From positions 1,204,001 to 1,268,000 of the forward strand of contig NZ_CP011971.1 of the NCBI RefSeq assembly GCF_001579945.1: a DNA stretch of 64,000 bases, read 5' to 3'. The position numbers and the translations under genes are program-made. How positions within the stretch are numbered: position 1 is the stretch's first letter; every line of letters starts with the position of its first letter. The DNA is from Steroidobacter denitrificans. Lineage in GTDB: Bacteria; Pseudomonadota; Gammaproteobacteria; Steroidobacterales; Steroidobacteraceae. The notes below the pieces were generated by a model, which worked only from the letters and a program-made list of their open reading frames with translations, was not told where the DNA came from and did no database searches. Below are positions 8,729 to 18,475 of the stretch, in pieces.

Positions 8729-10645
8729 ATGGCGATGCGTGGCGGTATTACCTGGGTCTTGCTCACGCTGCTCTGCGCGGTCTGTATGCCCGATCGAGCG
8801 GCTTTCGGACAACCGGTATTGCCGGCCGCGACGGCGCAACTCGCGGCCCCAGGGATCCCGGGCCATGCAGCCTTACCCGGCTCATCCCGACCCGGCAGAC
8901 AGGAAAGCGGACCGCCGTTTCGAGTCGAGGCGGTAGCGGATGCGCTGCGTCTTATCGTGCGCTCTTTGGCGAACGCCGGTACGCTGGAGTTGAGCGGCCT
9001 CGACGAGACCAGGGGCTCTCAGGCACGCATCGCCTGGGCGGCTTGGATCCGCGATTTTTATGCGCAACGCGCCTTCCAGCCCGCCTGGACGAATCCGCAT
9101 ACTTCGTTCGAATTGCTGCGCTCCATCCAGGAAAGCGAATTGGATGGGCTGGACCCCGGCGACTATCATCTGGCGCCGCTCCAGCATCTGCAGGCCGCGC
9201 TGAGTTCCTCCGGCGCAGCCGATCCTGCCAGGATCGACCTGTTGCGGGCACAATATGATGTGCTGCAGACGGATGCCCTGCTGCGCCTGGGATACCATTT
9301 GTCGTTCGGCAAGGTGGATCCGGAGTCCTTCGATGCCCAATGGAACTATGGGCGCATGCTGCCGAGGCCGGATACCGCGAGGCGGATCGAAGCTGCATTG
9401 GCGGCGGACGATATTCATGCCCGCATCGAGGCGTTGAAACCCACCCATCGGTTGTATGCGGCCTTGAAGGCCGAATTGCGTCGGTATCGGCTGCTGGCCG
9501 CGGCCGATGTCTCCGGCATGTCGTCCGCGGCGCTGCTGTCCGCGGGCAAGACACTCAGGCCCGGGGATGTCGATCCGCGTGTCTTGCAGCTGCGCGAGCG
9601 ACTGCGAATCCACGGTGATCTGGATGCTGGTCTGAATGCGGATGCACGCCCGGATGAGACGTTCCGAGCCCGGGAACGGCAGGATGAAACGGCGGATGAA
9701 GCCTCGGATGATGCCCTGGCCGGGGCGGCGTACGACGCACGGCTCGAAGCAGCAGTGCGTCGTTTTCAGGCGCGCATGGGGTTGGTCGTCGATGCCGCCG
9801 TCGGCACGCGCACCCGCGAGGAACTCAACGTGTCGGTCGCGGAGCGGATCTTGCAGTTACGCATCAACCTGGACCGTGGACGCATCCTGTTGCAGGAGCT
9901 TCCGTCGCAGTTCGTCGTTGTCAATATCGCCGGCTACATGATCTACATGGTTCGCGATGATGAAGTCATCTGGCGTTCGCGAGTGCAGGTCGGTCGGACC
10001 TACCGTCGTACACCGATCTTTCGCTCCGCCATCAGCTATCTGGTGTGGAATCCATCCTGGACGGTTCCACCGGGAATCATCCGGAGCGACATTCTCCCCG
10101 GCGCGCGCCGTGATCCACGCTCGATCACACGACGCGGCTTGACGGTACTGGATCGCGAGGGAAAGGTCATCGATCCTGAAACGATCGACTGGTCGAGCTT
10201 TCGCAGCGGACATATTCCGTACACGCTGCGCCAGGAACCCGGGCCCGATAACGCCATGGGCCGCGTGAAATTCATGTTTCCCAATAACTACGACGTCTAT
10301 TTGCACGATACGCCTTCGAAGTCCTTGTTCGAGGCATCGGATCGAACCTTCAGTTCGGGCTGTGTGCGGGTGGAACGGCCGCTGGAGCTGGCACTGTTGC
10401 TGTTGAACGATCCCGAGTGGAATGCTGAGGCGATCGCGCATACGCTTGAATCCAGGCGTCTGCTTAATGTGACGCTGCGGGACAAGATGCCGGTGCTGCT
10501 GACGTATTGGACCGCCTGGGCGGGCGCGCAGGGTGAGATCAATTTCCGGCGCGACGTGTACGGCCAGGATGCGCAATGGGCAGCGGGTCTGGATGCTCCA
10601 TTCAATATTCGGCGCCGCCCGCTGGTCGAGACTTCACGGCCGTAG
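8729..10645 (+). CDS. L,D-transpeptidase, YcbB/LdtD-like
   Basis: Periplasmic enzyme that forms 3-3 cross-links in peptidoglycan. 638 residues: signal peptide (WVLLTLLCAVCMPDRAAFG), an N-terminal scaffold domain typical of the YcbB class, a peptidoglycan-binding segment (about 285-370, RFQARMGLVVDAAVGTRTREEL) and a YkuD catalytic domain from about 394 (FVVVNIAGYMIYMVRDD). The catalytic pattern is visible: His of VYLHDTP and SSGCVRVERP near residue 541 with the nucleophile Cys. The E. coli enzyme is 615 residues. ATG 8729 or 8735 both keep the signal peptide; no clear ribosome site is seen, and a terminator hairpin lies directly upstream. Confidence 0.9.
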   Translation: MAMRGGITWVLLTLLCAVCMPDRAAFGQPVLPAATAQLAAPGIPGHAALPGSSRPGRQESGPPFRVEAVADALRLIVRSLANAGTLELSGLDETRGSQARIAWAAWIRDFYAQRAFQPAWTNPHTSFELLRSIQESELDGLDPGDYHLAPLQHLQAALSSSGAADPARIDLLRAQYDVLQTDALLRLGYHLSFGKVDPESFDAQWNYGRMLPRPDTARRIEAALAADDIHARIEALKPTHRLYAALKAELRRYRLLAAADVSGMSSAALLSAGKTLRPGDVDPRVLQLRERLRIHGDLDAGLNADARPDETFRARERQDETADEASDDALAGAAYDARLEAAVRRFQARMGLVVDAAVGTRTREELNVSVAERILQLRINLDRGRILLQELPSQFVVVNIAGYMIYMVRDDEVIWRSRVQVGRTYRRTPIFRSAISYLVWNPSWTVPPGIIRSDILPGARRDPRSITRRGLTVLDREGKVIDPETIDWSSFRSGHIPYTLRQEPGPDNAMGRVKFMFPNNYDVYLHDTPSKSLFEASDRTFSSGCVRVERPLELALLLLNDPEWNAEAIAHTLESRRLLNVTLRDKMPVLLTYWTAWAGAQGEINFRRDVYGQDAQWAAGLDAPFNIRRRPLVETSRP

Positions 10646-10649
10646 GGTT

Positions 10650-10708
10650 CCGCTCGATGTCCTTGCCGGCATGAATCCCGAAGGCATGCCGGCAAGGACA
10701 TCGAGCGG
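10650..10708. repeat. Perfect 24-bp inverted repeat between convergent genes
   Basis: The arm at 10650-10673 is the exact reverse complement of 10685-10708, with an 11-nt loop AATCCCGAAGG. It starts 5 nt after the L,D-transpeptidase stop. No T-run follows on either strand, so it is not a textbook terminator, but a hairpin this strong between convergent genes could stabilise both mRNA ends or end transcription in both directions. The stretch 10709-10884 has further short imperfect repeats (TTGAACCGGA, GATTGAA) and no gene. Confidence 0.9.
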
Positions 10709-10884
10709 GACGACGACCCAGCGAACGGGTTTGAACCGGATTCCTGATGTCCGGAATCGATTGAACCGGAGTCGATTGAAACTGTGAGGGTCGAGCGAGG
10801 CCGCTCATCCGCGCCGGGCTACGGCCCGTTCCAAGGCATGGTGATCCGCCCCCGCCGCGTGTGATGCAGCGGGGGCGGGAACCG

Positions 10885-13434
10885 TCAAAACTTGAATCGC
10901 ATCGTCAAACCGTAGGTTCTCGGCGCGCCCAGGAAGGCGTTGACGGTGCTCGTGGGTATCTGCGCCAGCCCGGCCGGCGGATTCGCCGAGGAGCCCTGCA
11001 AAGTACCGTCGAAGGCGACCTGGTAATACTCCTCGTCGGTCAGGTTCTGCGCCCAGGCCTCCACCATCCAGCGCTCGTCCTGTGCGCCAAAGCCGAGGCG
11101 GGCATTCACGATGGTCATGGCATCCTGCTTCTTGCGCGGGTCGAGGTTCGAGCCGGTGTTGTACTCCGAGGTGTACTTGCCGCCGAGGTTCGCGCGCCAC
11201 ACCAGGTTCCCGTTGACGGGTTGCTGGAATGTCGCTGACAGGCTGCCCGACCATTTCGGGGCGAATGACAGCCGGTCGTTGGCACGTTCCGGGCGGAATG
11301 TGGCGAGCGCACTACCGAAATCCTTGATTTCGGTTTCGGCGTAGGTGATGCCGGCCTGCACCGAGAGTTGCTCCACCGGCGAGCGCCAGATCAAATCCAG
11401 ATCCACGCCCTGGGAGACCACCTGGGGCAGGGAGGTGACCACGAATTGGATGCCGGTGAAGGTGTTGAGCTGGAAGTCCGTGTAGTCCTGGTAAAACAGG
11501 GCACCGTTCAGGAGCACGGCGCCGTTCGCCCATTCGGTTTTCAGGCCTACTTCGTAGGAATCCACCGTTTCCTTTGCGAAGCTGGTATCCAGATCGACAG
11601 CGATGCCGTCGGGCTGACCGGGATTCAGGGCAGGATTGCCGGTGCGCTCCCGATCCAGATTGTAGCCGCCGGCCTTGTAGCCACGAGCATAGGACAGATA
11701 GCCCATCACCTGGTCGTTGAAGCGATAGGCGAGTTTGGCAGTGCCGCTCCATTCGCCCTCGTCGATCGAGCTCTGCGAGGTCGCCAGGTCGTTGAACAGC
11801 GGATCGGCATAGGGCGCGCAGCCGATCCCATAGATGGTTTGCAGCGCCTGTGCCTGCTCGGGGGCTGAAATCGGCAGGCTGCCGATCTGGGCGGTAATGC
11901 CGGCCAACTGATCGCGCAGTATCTGGCAGCCAACGCCGCCCAGGGCGCCCAGGCTGTTGGCATAGTGGGAATCCAGATCCTTGGCTTCGTTGGTGTAGCG
12001 CAGGCCCAGGGTCAGTTCGAGCGCCTCCGTCAGGCGGATGCTGTTGTTGGTGAACAGGGCCCAGGACTTGGATTCCTGCTCATAGGTGTCGAGTTGTCCG
12101 TGGCCCGCCGCCCAGGCGATGCCAGGCAGGCTGTTGATGAGCGCAATCCCTGGGGCACCGAGCAGGCCGCCGAAATAGGCGCGGAAATCATTGCCCATGA
12201 GCAACGGGTTGTGTGAGTCCAGGTCCTCGTTCGCGTAGAACGCACCGACCAGCCAGCTGACTCGGTCGGTTTCGCCGGCGAGGCGCAACTCCTGGCTGAG
12301 TTGCTTGAATTTGTTGGCGTAGCTGCCGTCGGCATTGCGATACAGGATGTCGACCGTGGTGAAATCGGAATCCTGACCGTTGACGGATTCCCAATCGCGC
12401 CATGCGGACACGGAGGTCAGTGTGGCACCGCCCAGTGCATCCAGGTTCCAGTTGAGTTCCAGGGAAACGCCCTTGTCTTCGATCGACTGCTCGCTGCTGC
12501 GGTTGGCCTCCACGCGGCGTGCGAAAGGATCGACGCCCAGGAAGGAGCCCGGCCGCAGCGCCTGCAGCACGCCTAGCACGGCGGGGCTGGGGCTCAGCGC
12601 CACGTGAGGCGCTGCGCAGCAATTCTCATCGCGCTCGGTATAGTCCACCACCAGGCGGGCATCGAAGGATTCGCCGGGCTGCGCCAGCAGCTGACCGCGC
12701 AGAGTGTAGAAATCCCTGTCGGCATCCCTGGTTTCCACTCGTGGCCCGGGACCGCGATCGACATCGTAGAAGCCGTCGCGTTCGCGTGCCGCCGCATACA
12801 GGCGGCCGGCCAGGACATTGCCGGCCAATGGCCCGTTGAGCGAGAACGAACCTTCCCTTGCACCGTAGTTGCCCACGGTCAATTCGACATCGGCGCCGAA
12901 ATCGAAGGTGGGTTTCTTGGAGACCACGTTGATGACGCCCGCAGAAGTGTTCTTTCCGAACAGGGTTCCCTGCGGACCCTTCAGTACTTCGATGCGCTCC
13001 AATTCCCCCAGGTCGCCGAAACTGACGCCGTTGCGGGGGCGATAGACGCCGTCGATGACGACACCGACGGAAGATTCCAGCCCGGGGTTGTCTCCGACGG
13101 TGCCGATACCACGGATACGCGCGGTCGTGACGGTTTCACTGGTCGTGGAGGTCACGATCAGGCCAGGTGTCAGCAAGGTGAGGTCCTTGATATCCCGCAC
13201 CCCGGAGTCTTGCAACAACTGCCCGGAGATCGCGGTCACCACGATCGGCACGTCCTGCAGGCTTTGTTCGCGTTTCTGTGCCGTTACGATGATGGTTTCG
13301 ATCGTGCGTACTTCGTTGTCACCGCCCATGTCCTGGGCGGCGGCGGGCCACACTGACAATGCCAGTGCGCCAAGGACCGCCTGGCGCAGCAGCGAGCTTC
13401 GTGCAATATGGTAATCGTTTCCGAGCGTGATCAT
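10885..13434 (-). CDS. TonB-dependent outer-membrane receptor, substrate unknown
   Basis: About 849 residues from ATG 13434, which has AAGGGG 5 nt upstream; a GTG at 13440 is also in frame. Signal peptide ends AAAQ. A TonB-box-like region IETIIVTAQKREQ is followed by the plug domain (DVPIVVTAISGQLLQDSG, TARIRGIGT, VVIDGVYRPR, IEVLKGPQGTLFGKNTSAGVINVVSKKP) and a C-terminal beta-barrel ending YGLTMRFKF with the terminal aromatic residue of outer-membrane proteins. The style is that of the large receptor group found in sphingomonads and steroid/aromatic degraders rather than classical siderophore receptors. No Fur box seen upstream. Confidence 0.9.
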   Translation of the reverse strand: MITLGNDYHIARSSLLRQAVLGALALSVWPAAAQDMGGDNEVRTIETIIVTAQKREQSLQDVPIVVTAISGQLLQDSGVRDIKDLTLLTPGLIVTSTTSETVTTARIRGIGTVGDNPGLESSVGVVIDGVYRPRNGVSFGDLGELERIEVLKGPQGTLFGKNTSAGVINVVSKKPTFDFGADVELTVGNYGAREGSFSLNGPLAGNVLAGRLYAAARERDGFYDVDRGPGPRVETRDADRDFYTLRGQLLAQPGESFDARLVVDYTERDENCCAAPHVALSPSPAVLGVLQALRPGSFLGVDPFARRVEANRSSEQSIEDKGVSLELNWNLDALGGATLTSVSAWRDWESVNGQDSDFTTVDILYRNADGSYANKFKQLSQELRLAGETDRVSWLVGAFYANEDLDSHNPLLMGNDFRAYFGGLLGAPGIALINSLPGIAWAAGHGQLDTYEQESKSWALFTNNSIRLTEALELTLGLRYTNEAKDLDSHYANSLGALGGVGCQILRDQLAGITAQIGSLPISAPEQAQALQTIYGIGCAPYADPLFNDLATSQSSIDEGEWSGTAKLAYRFNDQVMGYLSYARGYKAGGYNLDRERTGNPALNPGQPDGIAVDLDTSFAKETVDSYEVGLKTEWANGAVLLNGALFYQDYTDFQLNTFTGIQFVVTSLPQVVSQGVDLDLIWRSPVEQLSVQAGITYAETEIKDFGSALATFRPERANDRLSFAPKWSGSLSATFQQPVNGNLVWRANLGGKYTSEYNTGSNLDPRKKQDAMTIVNARLGFGAQDERWMVEAWAQNLTDEEYYQVAFDGTLQGSSANPPAGLAQIPTSTVNAFLGAPRTYGLTMRFKF

Positions 13435-13750
13435 GAGCACCCCTTGCTTATTCGTTCATTCGATTCGGACCATCCGGTATGGACCATTCCAGCTCCGACT
13501 CATGCTAGTCAGTATTGAAAAGTTCCCTCCATACCTTCCCCATACAGGTTCTGTTGTTTCTGGTCCCTTCAACCCGGGTATCCCGGCGAAGCGTACTGAG
13601 TTCCGGATCGTGACGGAAGCACAATGGTAAAAAGGCAACAGTGGAGGCCATGCGTACTTATGCGTAGCCGGCGCTTCCTGCCGAGCGCTCAGTACCGGCC
13701 CTGTGATGAGCGCTCCAGGTTTGTCCCAAACGACATTACTCTTACCCCAT
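13435..13750. other. 316-nt spacer between dnaE2 and the TonB-dependent receptor
   Basis: Lower in GC than its surroundings and without a convincing gene on either strand. It presumably carries the receptor promoter. I see no Fur, LexA or riboswitch-like pattern here apart from the AAGGGG ribosome site next to the receptor start. Confidence 0.5.
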
Positions 13751-16700
13751 TCAGCGAAAATCCCGCGATTTGATCCGTAGCCGTCCCAGCCAGCGACTGC
13801 GGTCATGAAGCGACCCGGCAATCAAGTGCATCACGCCGCCGTCGCGCTGCAGTTCGCCATGGACCTCCAGCAGCTGCGCCGAGAGGAATGCAGTACGATA
13901 TTTCCGTGCGATGCTCGGCCAAACGATCACATTGACTTCTCCTGTCTCGTCTTCGAGCGTCATGAAGGTCGTGTCGTTGGCCGTTGCGGGGCTTTGTCTG
14001 ACGGTGACGATACCGGCATGGCGTACGGGATGGCCGCCAGGAGTCGTTGTCAGCTGCTCTGCGGACAGGACGCCTCGCTCCAGCAACCGATCCCGAAGCA
14101 GCGCGACGGGATGCCGGCGCAGCGTCAGACCGAGACTGCGATAATCTGCGGCAATGTTCTGACCCTCCGTCGGGATGGGCAGCAGAGGCGTAGCTTCCGG
14201 GATCGGCGCGTTCTCGATCAGCGGCAGTCCGACATCCACACCGGCCAGCGCCCACGAGGCATGATGACGCGAGCCTGCAAGTGTCACCAGCGCGTCGGCA
14301 GCGGCGAGAGATTCCAGATCGGCCCGATTCAGCTGCGCACGCAGTACCAGATCCTGGAGATCGCGAAAAACCCGTATCTGCCGGGTGCGCACCAGGCGTT
14401 CGGCGCCGCGCCGGGAGAGACCTTCCACCAGGCGTAGCCCGAGCCGCAGTTCCGCCGCGTCGGGATCGGAGCCCTCCAGCGTACAATCCCAGTCGCTGAG
14501 CATCACGTCCACGGGATGTACGCATACGCCGTGGCTGCGTGCATCGCGTACCAGACGGGCTGGCGAATAGAAGCCCATCGGCTGACTGTTGAGCAGTGCC
14601 GCGGTGTATTCCGCCGGCGCATGACGCTTCAGCCAACTGGTTGCATAGGCAATGAGTGCAAAACTGACGGCATGCGATTCCGGGAAGCCGTAGTCGCCGA
14701 AACCCTGTATCTGACGATACAATCGCTCGGCGAATTCCCGCGGATAACCGCGTTCGCGCAAACCCTCGAGCAGCTTGCGGCGAAAGCCGCCGAGATCGCC
14801 GCTGCGTTTCCAGGCGGCCATTGCCCGGCGCAGCTGGTCGGCCTCGCCGGGAGTGAAGCCGGCGGCGAGCACCGCGAGACGCATGACTTGTTCCTGGAAA
14901 ATCGGCACGCCCAGTGTGCGTTCGAGCACGCCGCGAATCGTCTCGTTGAGATAGTCGACGGGTTCGAGGCCTGCACGGCGGCGCAGGTATGGATGCACCA
15001 TGTCACCCTGGATGGGACCGGGGCGTACGATTGCCACTTCGATGACCAGGTCATAAAAGCAGCGGGGTTTCAGACGCGGCAGCATGCTTATTTGGGCGCG
15101 CGATTCGATCTGGAAGACGCCGATCGTGTCGGCTTGCCGGATCATTTCGTAGGTCGCCGGATCTTCGGCGGGAATGGCTGAGAAGGTGAGCCGTGTGCCA
15201 CGCCGCGCGTTGTATGCAGTGAGCGTCTTGCGAATCGCGGTCAGGATTCCCAGGCCCAGCACATCCACCTTCAACAGCCCCAGGGACTCCAGGTCGTCCT
15301 TGTCCCATTGGATGACCGTACGGTTCGCCATGCCGGCGTTCTCGATCGGAACCAGCGAATCGAGCCGCTCGGCGGCAATCACGAAGCCGCCGACGTGCTG
15401 AGAGAGGTGTCGTGGAAATCCGCACAACTCCTGCGCGAACAGCAGCAACCGCCGCACCAGCGGGCTGTCCGCATCGAAGCCGGCCGCGCGCAGCTGTTGG
15501 CGCACGTCTTCCCGGGCGCTGCGGCGCGAGAGCGTCATGATGAGCCGCTCGATCTGTGTTGTGTCGAATCCCAGTGCCTTGCCGACATCGCGCAGCGCCT
15601 GGCGTCGTCGATAGGTAACGACCGTGGCGGCGAGGCCCGCTCGATGGCGGCCGTATTTCTCGTACATGTACTGGATGATTTCCTCGCGCCGCTCATGCTC
15701 GAAGTCGACATCGATGTCGGGCGGCTCGAGGCGTTCCCTGGAGATGAAACGTTCGAACAGCATCTCCTGGCGCGAGGGATCGACAGCCGTTATTCCGAGA
15801 CAAAAGCACACCGTGGAGTTGGCGGCTGAACCGCGGCCCTGGCAAAGGATATTGCGTTCGCGAGCCTCACGCACCAGATCGTATACGGTCAGGAAGAACG
15901 GCTCATAGCGAAGCCCTGCAATCACCGCCAGTTCATGCTCCACCAGACCGCGGACCTTGCCGGGAACCTGCCTCGGCCAGCGCTCGCGCAGGCCTTGCTC
16001 GGTCAGTTCACGCAGCCAGGTGGTGGGAGTATGCCCCTCGGGCACGATCTCGCGCGGGTACTCGTAACGCAGTTCATCCAGGGAGAACGTGCATTCCTCT
16101 GCAATGCGTATGCTCTCGGCCAGCAGATCCGGTGGATAGAGCTTCTGCAGTCTCGAGATGGATCTCAGATGTCGCTCGGCGCTGGCTTCCAGTGCATAGC
16201 CGCATTCCTGCACCGGCTTGATCAAGCGGATGGCGGTCAGGACATCGTGCAGCGGCTTGCGCTCGGGAACATGCATCAATACGCCGCCGCAGGCGACGCA
16301 GGGCATCGCGAATCTTCTCGATAGCTGTCGCAGTGTGTGTCGGCGCACGGTATCGCGGCCGGTGCAGAGCCGCTCGACGCCGATCCATACATGGGTCTCG
16401 AAAGTTTGGCGCAGCCAGGCGCCCTGCAGGCGGGCGGCTTCCGGATCCTCGGCAGGCAGCCAGATCAGGCTGCACTCGGGCAGGGCGCCGACGAGCATGG
16501 ATTCATCGAGCCGGTAGCTGCCTTTGCCGGCTGCGCGCCGCGCGCAGGTGATGAGCCTCGACAATGCGCCGTAGCCGTGCCGGGTGCGCGCCAGGGCAAT
16601 GAGGGTGAGGCCCGAGACACAGCGCAGCTCGCTGCCGATGATCAAATGCAGCCCCTGCTTCCTGGCCTCGTCATGAGCGCGAACGACGCCGGCGAGCGAG

Positions 16701-16822
16701 CATTCGTCGGTGAGCGCCATGGCGCGATAACCGAGCGCTGTTGCGCGTGCGACGAGTTCCCGAGGATGCGAGGCGCCGCTCAGGAAGGAGAAATTCGAGC
16801 GTGCATGCAGTTCGGCATACAT
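13751..16822 (-). CDS. dnaE2: Error-prone DNA polymerase DnaE2 (ImuC)
   Basis: C-family polymerase used in SOS translesion synthesis together with ImuA and ImuB. 1023 residues: PHP domain at the N-terminus (MYAELHARSNFSFLSGASHP, with HARSNFSFL and ALTDECSLAG), polymerase palm with PDIDVDFEHERR near residue 370, fingers, helix-hairpin-helix region, and a C-terminal OB fold (GIVTVRQSPATANDTTFMTLEDETGE). Length is typical for DnaE2. It lies 60 nt downstream of imuB, in the same operon and strand, as in most imuA-imuB-dnaE2 cassettes. Confidence 0.96.
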   Translation of the reverse strand: MYAELHARSNFSFLSGASHPRELVARATALGYRAMALTDECSLAGVVRAHDEARKQGLHLIIGSELRCVSGLTLIALARTRHGYGALSRLITCARRAAGKGSYRLDESMLVGALPECSLIWLPAEDPEAARLQGAWLRQTFETHVWIGVERLCTGRDTVRRHTLRQLSRRFAMPCVACGGVLMHVPERKPLHDVLTAIRLIKPVQECGYALEASAERHLRSISRLQKLYPPDLLAESIRIAEECTFSLDELRYEYPREIVPEGHTPTTWLRELTEQGLRERWPRQVPGKVRGLVEHELAVIAGLRYEPFFLTVYDLVREARERNILCQGRGSAANSTVCFCLGITAVDPSRQEMLFERFISRERLEPPDIDVDFEHERREEIIQYMYEKYGRHRAGLAATVVTYRRRQALRDVGKALGFDTTQIERLIMTLSRRSAREDVRQQLRAAGFDADSPLVRRLLLFAQELCGFPRHLSQHVGGFVIAAERLDSLVPIENAGMANRTVIQWDKDDLESLGLLKVDVLGLGILTAIRKTLTAYNARRGTRLTFSAIPAEDPATYEMIRQADTIGVFQIESRAQISMLPRLKPRCFYDLVIEVAIVRPGPIQGDMVHPYLRRRAGLEPVDYLNETIRGVLERTLGVPIFQEQVMRLAVLAAGFTPGEADQLRRAMAAWKRSGDLGGFRRKLLEGLRERGYPREFAERLYRQIQGFGDYGFPESHAVSFALIAYATSWLKRHAPAEYTAALLNSQPMGFYSPARLVRDARSHGVCVHPVDVMLSDWDCTLEGSDPDAAELRLGLRLVEGLSRRGAERLVRTRQIRVFRDLQDLVLRAQLNRADLESLAAADALVTLAGSRHHASWALAGVDVGLPLIENAPIPEATPLLPIPTEGQNIAADYRSLGLTLRRHPVALLRDRLLERGVLSAEQLTTTPGGHPVRHAGIVTVRQSPATANDTTFMTLEDETGEVNVIVWPSIARKYRTAFLSAQLLEVHGELQRDGGVMHLIAGSLHDRSRWLGRLRIKSRDFR

Positions 16823-16837
16823 GAAGGAGGCGCCATG

Positions 16838-16877
16838 AAGAAGACGACTATAGAGAAGACAACTATGAGAAGACGGT
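16838..16877 (-). repeat. Three-unit degenerate tandem repeat in the imuB-dnaE2 spacer
   Basis: On the coding (minus) strand GTCTTCT recurs three times with 14-15 nt periodicity (GTCTTCTCATAGTT, GTCTTCTCTATAGTC, GTCTTCTTCATGG). It fills most of the 60-nt spacer before dnaE2, where no standard Shine-Dalgarno is visible. Confidence 0.6.
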
Positions 16878-16882
16878 CCTGA

Positions 16883-18475
16883 TCAGGCGAACAGGCCCTG
16901 TAGAAACCAGCGACCCTGTTGCCGGCGATCACAATAGACCCAGCCCACGGCGCCGGAGGCGGAGTGCAGCACGAAGTAGTCGCGGTCCGTGAATGCCTCA
17001 TCCCACCAGCCTGTCTGAATCCGCTCGGGATCATCGCCCAATCCCTGTGGACGTGCTCCGGCTACGCGCATCGATCTGGGTTGTGCAAGCAGCCAGAGCG
17101 GGCGCGGAGGAAGCGCAGGAATCACTGCGCACGAGGGAGGCGGGTCCGGTTGCGCGGCGGCGTGCTGCTGGGTCCTTGCGGGACGCCGCTCGGCATACAC
17201 CTCGATCGTCCGGATGCGCTCGGTGCCCAGGCGCGCACGTAATTGTTCGAGCAGGCGGCTGCGGGCGGTATCCGGATCCTGGTCGTGAGACGGCGTCGGC
17301 TCGAAACACAAAGCGGCGGTCAACGCGACGGCTCTGGAACATCGCGGCGCATGGATCCGCATTTCACGGATCGGTGCCGGCAGCTGCAGCCTCTTCAAGC
17401 GTTCGTGCAGTAATCGAATCAGGTGTGCGGTATCGTCGCAAGGTGCCGCCAGTTTCAGAGGAATGAGGGTTGCCGGCAGATCACGATGCAGCAGCGAGAC
17501 CGTGAGTTCGTCGATCGCGGCGTCGTGTCGTCTGAGAAAGCGCCGCAGCCGGCCAAGACGGTGCGCCAGGACCGATTCGGCGAGCGTCGTCGTTTCGATG
17601 TCGAAATCGAGCAGAATACGATCGCGATACCGAGCGGGCGGCAGATGAGCGGGACGCAGATCGGGCTCGCGTTCCAGCGCCTGATCGAGCTGGCGCAGAT
17701 AGTCACGGCCGATGCGTCGCGCCAGTCCCTGGCGCGGCAGGCGCATGAGTTCTCCTACGGTACTCACCCCGAAACGCAGCAACCGCTGCTGGATATCCTG
17801 CGGCCATTCAAGAACGTGCAGCGGCAGCTCGGCGAGCGCCTCGGCGCGATGATCGAGTGCCACGACACGGCGGATCGAACTGCGCGCAAACCATTGAGCG
17901 CTGCGCGGGGTGGTACTGATGGCGAGGTTGGCGGCGATGCCGGCGGCCTCGAGATCCCGGATGAGCGCCTCCATCAAGGTCTCGATACCGCCGAAAAGCT
18001 TGAGGCTGCCACGAACCTCCAGCAGCAGCTCGCTCGGCGGCTCGATGACGATCATAGGCGTGAAGCGTCGGCAGAGCAGAGCCAGGGACTCGAGCAATCG
18101 TACCTCCGCGGATCGCGAGCGCGCCAGGCAATCGAGTTGTGCATACAACGTAATGGCGGTATTCAGGCGCTGGCCGGGCCGCACGCCGCGAGCATGGGCG
18201 AGGTCATTGCAGCACAGCACGCTGCGGTAGCGGTCGTCGTCGAGGATGGCCAGTGGACGCTGCTGCGCAGTCGATGCTTCGGCCGTCATGCAGCGCATGA
18301 CGGCAGCCAGAGGCAGGTTCGTCATCCGTACGGCGAGCCAGGCTTGCCGGCGGCGCGGGCCGGTACCGGATCGCGAAGGCCCGGCCGTGAGGATGCGGCG
18401 CAGCGGTGCGCGGCCTGCCTCGAGCGGCTCGATATGCGGCAGCGGCAGCGTGAGCGATGCCGGTGCCGCTTTCAT
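16883..18475 (-). CDS. imuB: ImuB, catalytically inactive Y-family polymerase homologue
   Basis: Bridges DnaE2 and the beta clamp during mutagenic lesion bypass. 530 residues from ATG 18475, which has AGGGGAG 6 nt upstream and overlaps the imuA stop as ATGA; the frame is open for about 98 more codons upstream, but those overlap imuA and are not coding. The Y-family fold is recognisable (WLAVRMTNLPLAAV, PGQRLNTAI, LFGGIETLM, STTPRSAQWFARSS, LPRQGLARRIG). The acidic catalytic residues are lost: the DE of the palm is replaced in PPSELLLEVRGSLKLFGG, and the N-terminal Asp is replaced in AVRMTNL. This is the normal state for ImuB. Confidence 0.94.
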   Translation of the reverse strand: MKAAPASLTLPLPHIEPLEAGRAPLRRILTAGPSRSGTGPRRRQAWLAVRMTNLPLAAVMRCMTAEASTAQQRPLAILDDDRYRSVLCCNDLAHARGVRPGQRLNTAITLYAQLDCLARSRSAEVRLLESLALLCRRFTPMIVIEPPSELLLEVRGSLKLFGGIETLMEALIRDLEAAGIAANLAISTTPRSAQWFARSSIRRVVALDHRAEALAELPLHVLEWPQDIQQRLLRFGVSTVGELMRLPRQGLARRIGRDYLRQLDQALEREPDLRPAHLPPARYRDRILLDFDIETTTLAESVLAHRLGRLRRFLRRHDAAIDELTVSLLHRDLPATLIPLKLAAPCDDTAHLIRLLHERLKRLQLPAPIREMRIHAPRCSRAVALTAALCFEPTPSHDQDPDTARSRLLEQLRARLGTERIRTIEVYAERRPARTQQHAAAQPDPPPSCAVIPALPPRPLWLLAQPRSMRVAGARPQGLGDDPERIQTGWWDEAFTDRDYFVLHSASGAVGWVYCDRRQQGRWFLQGLFA

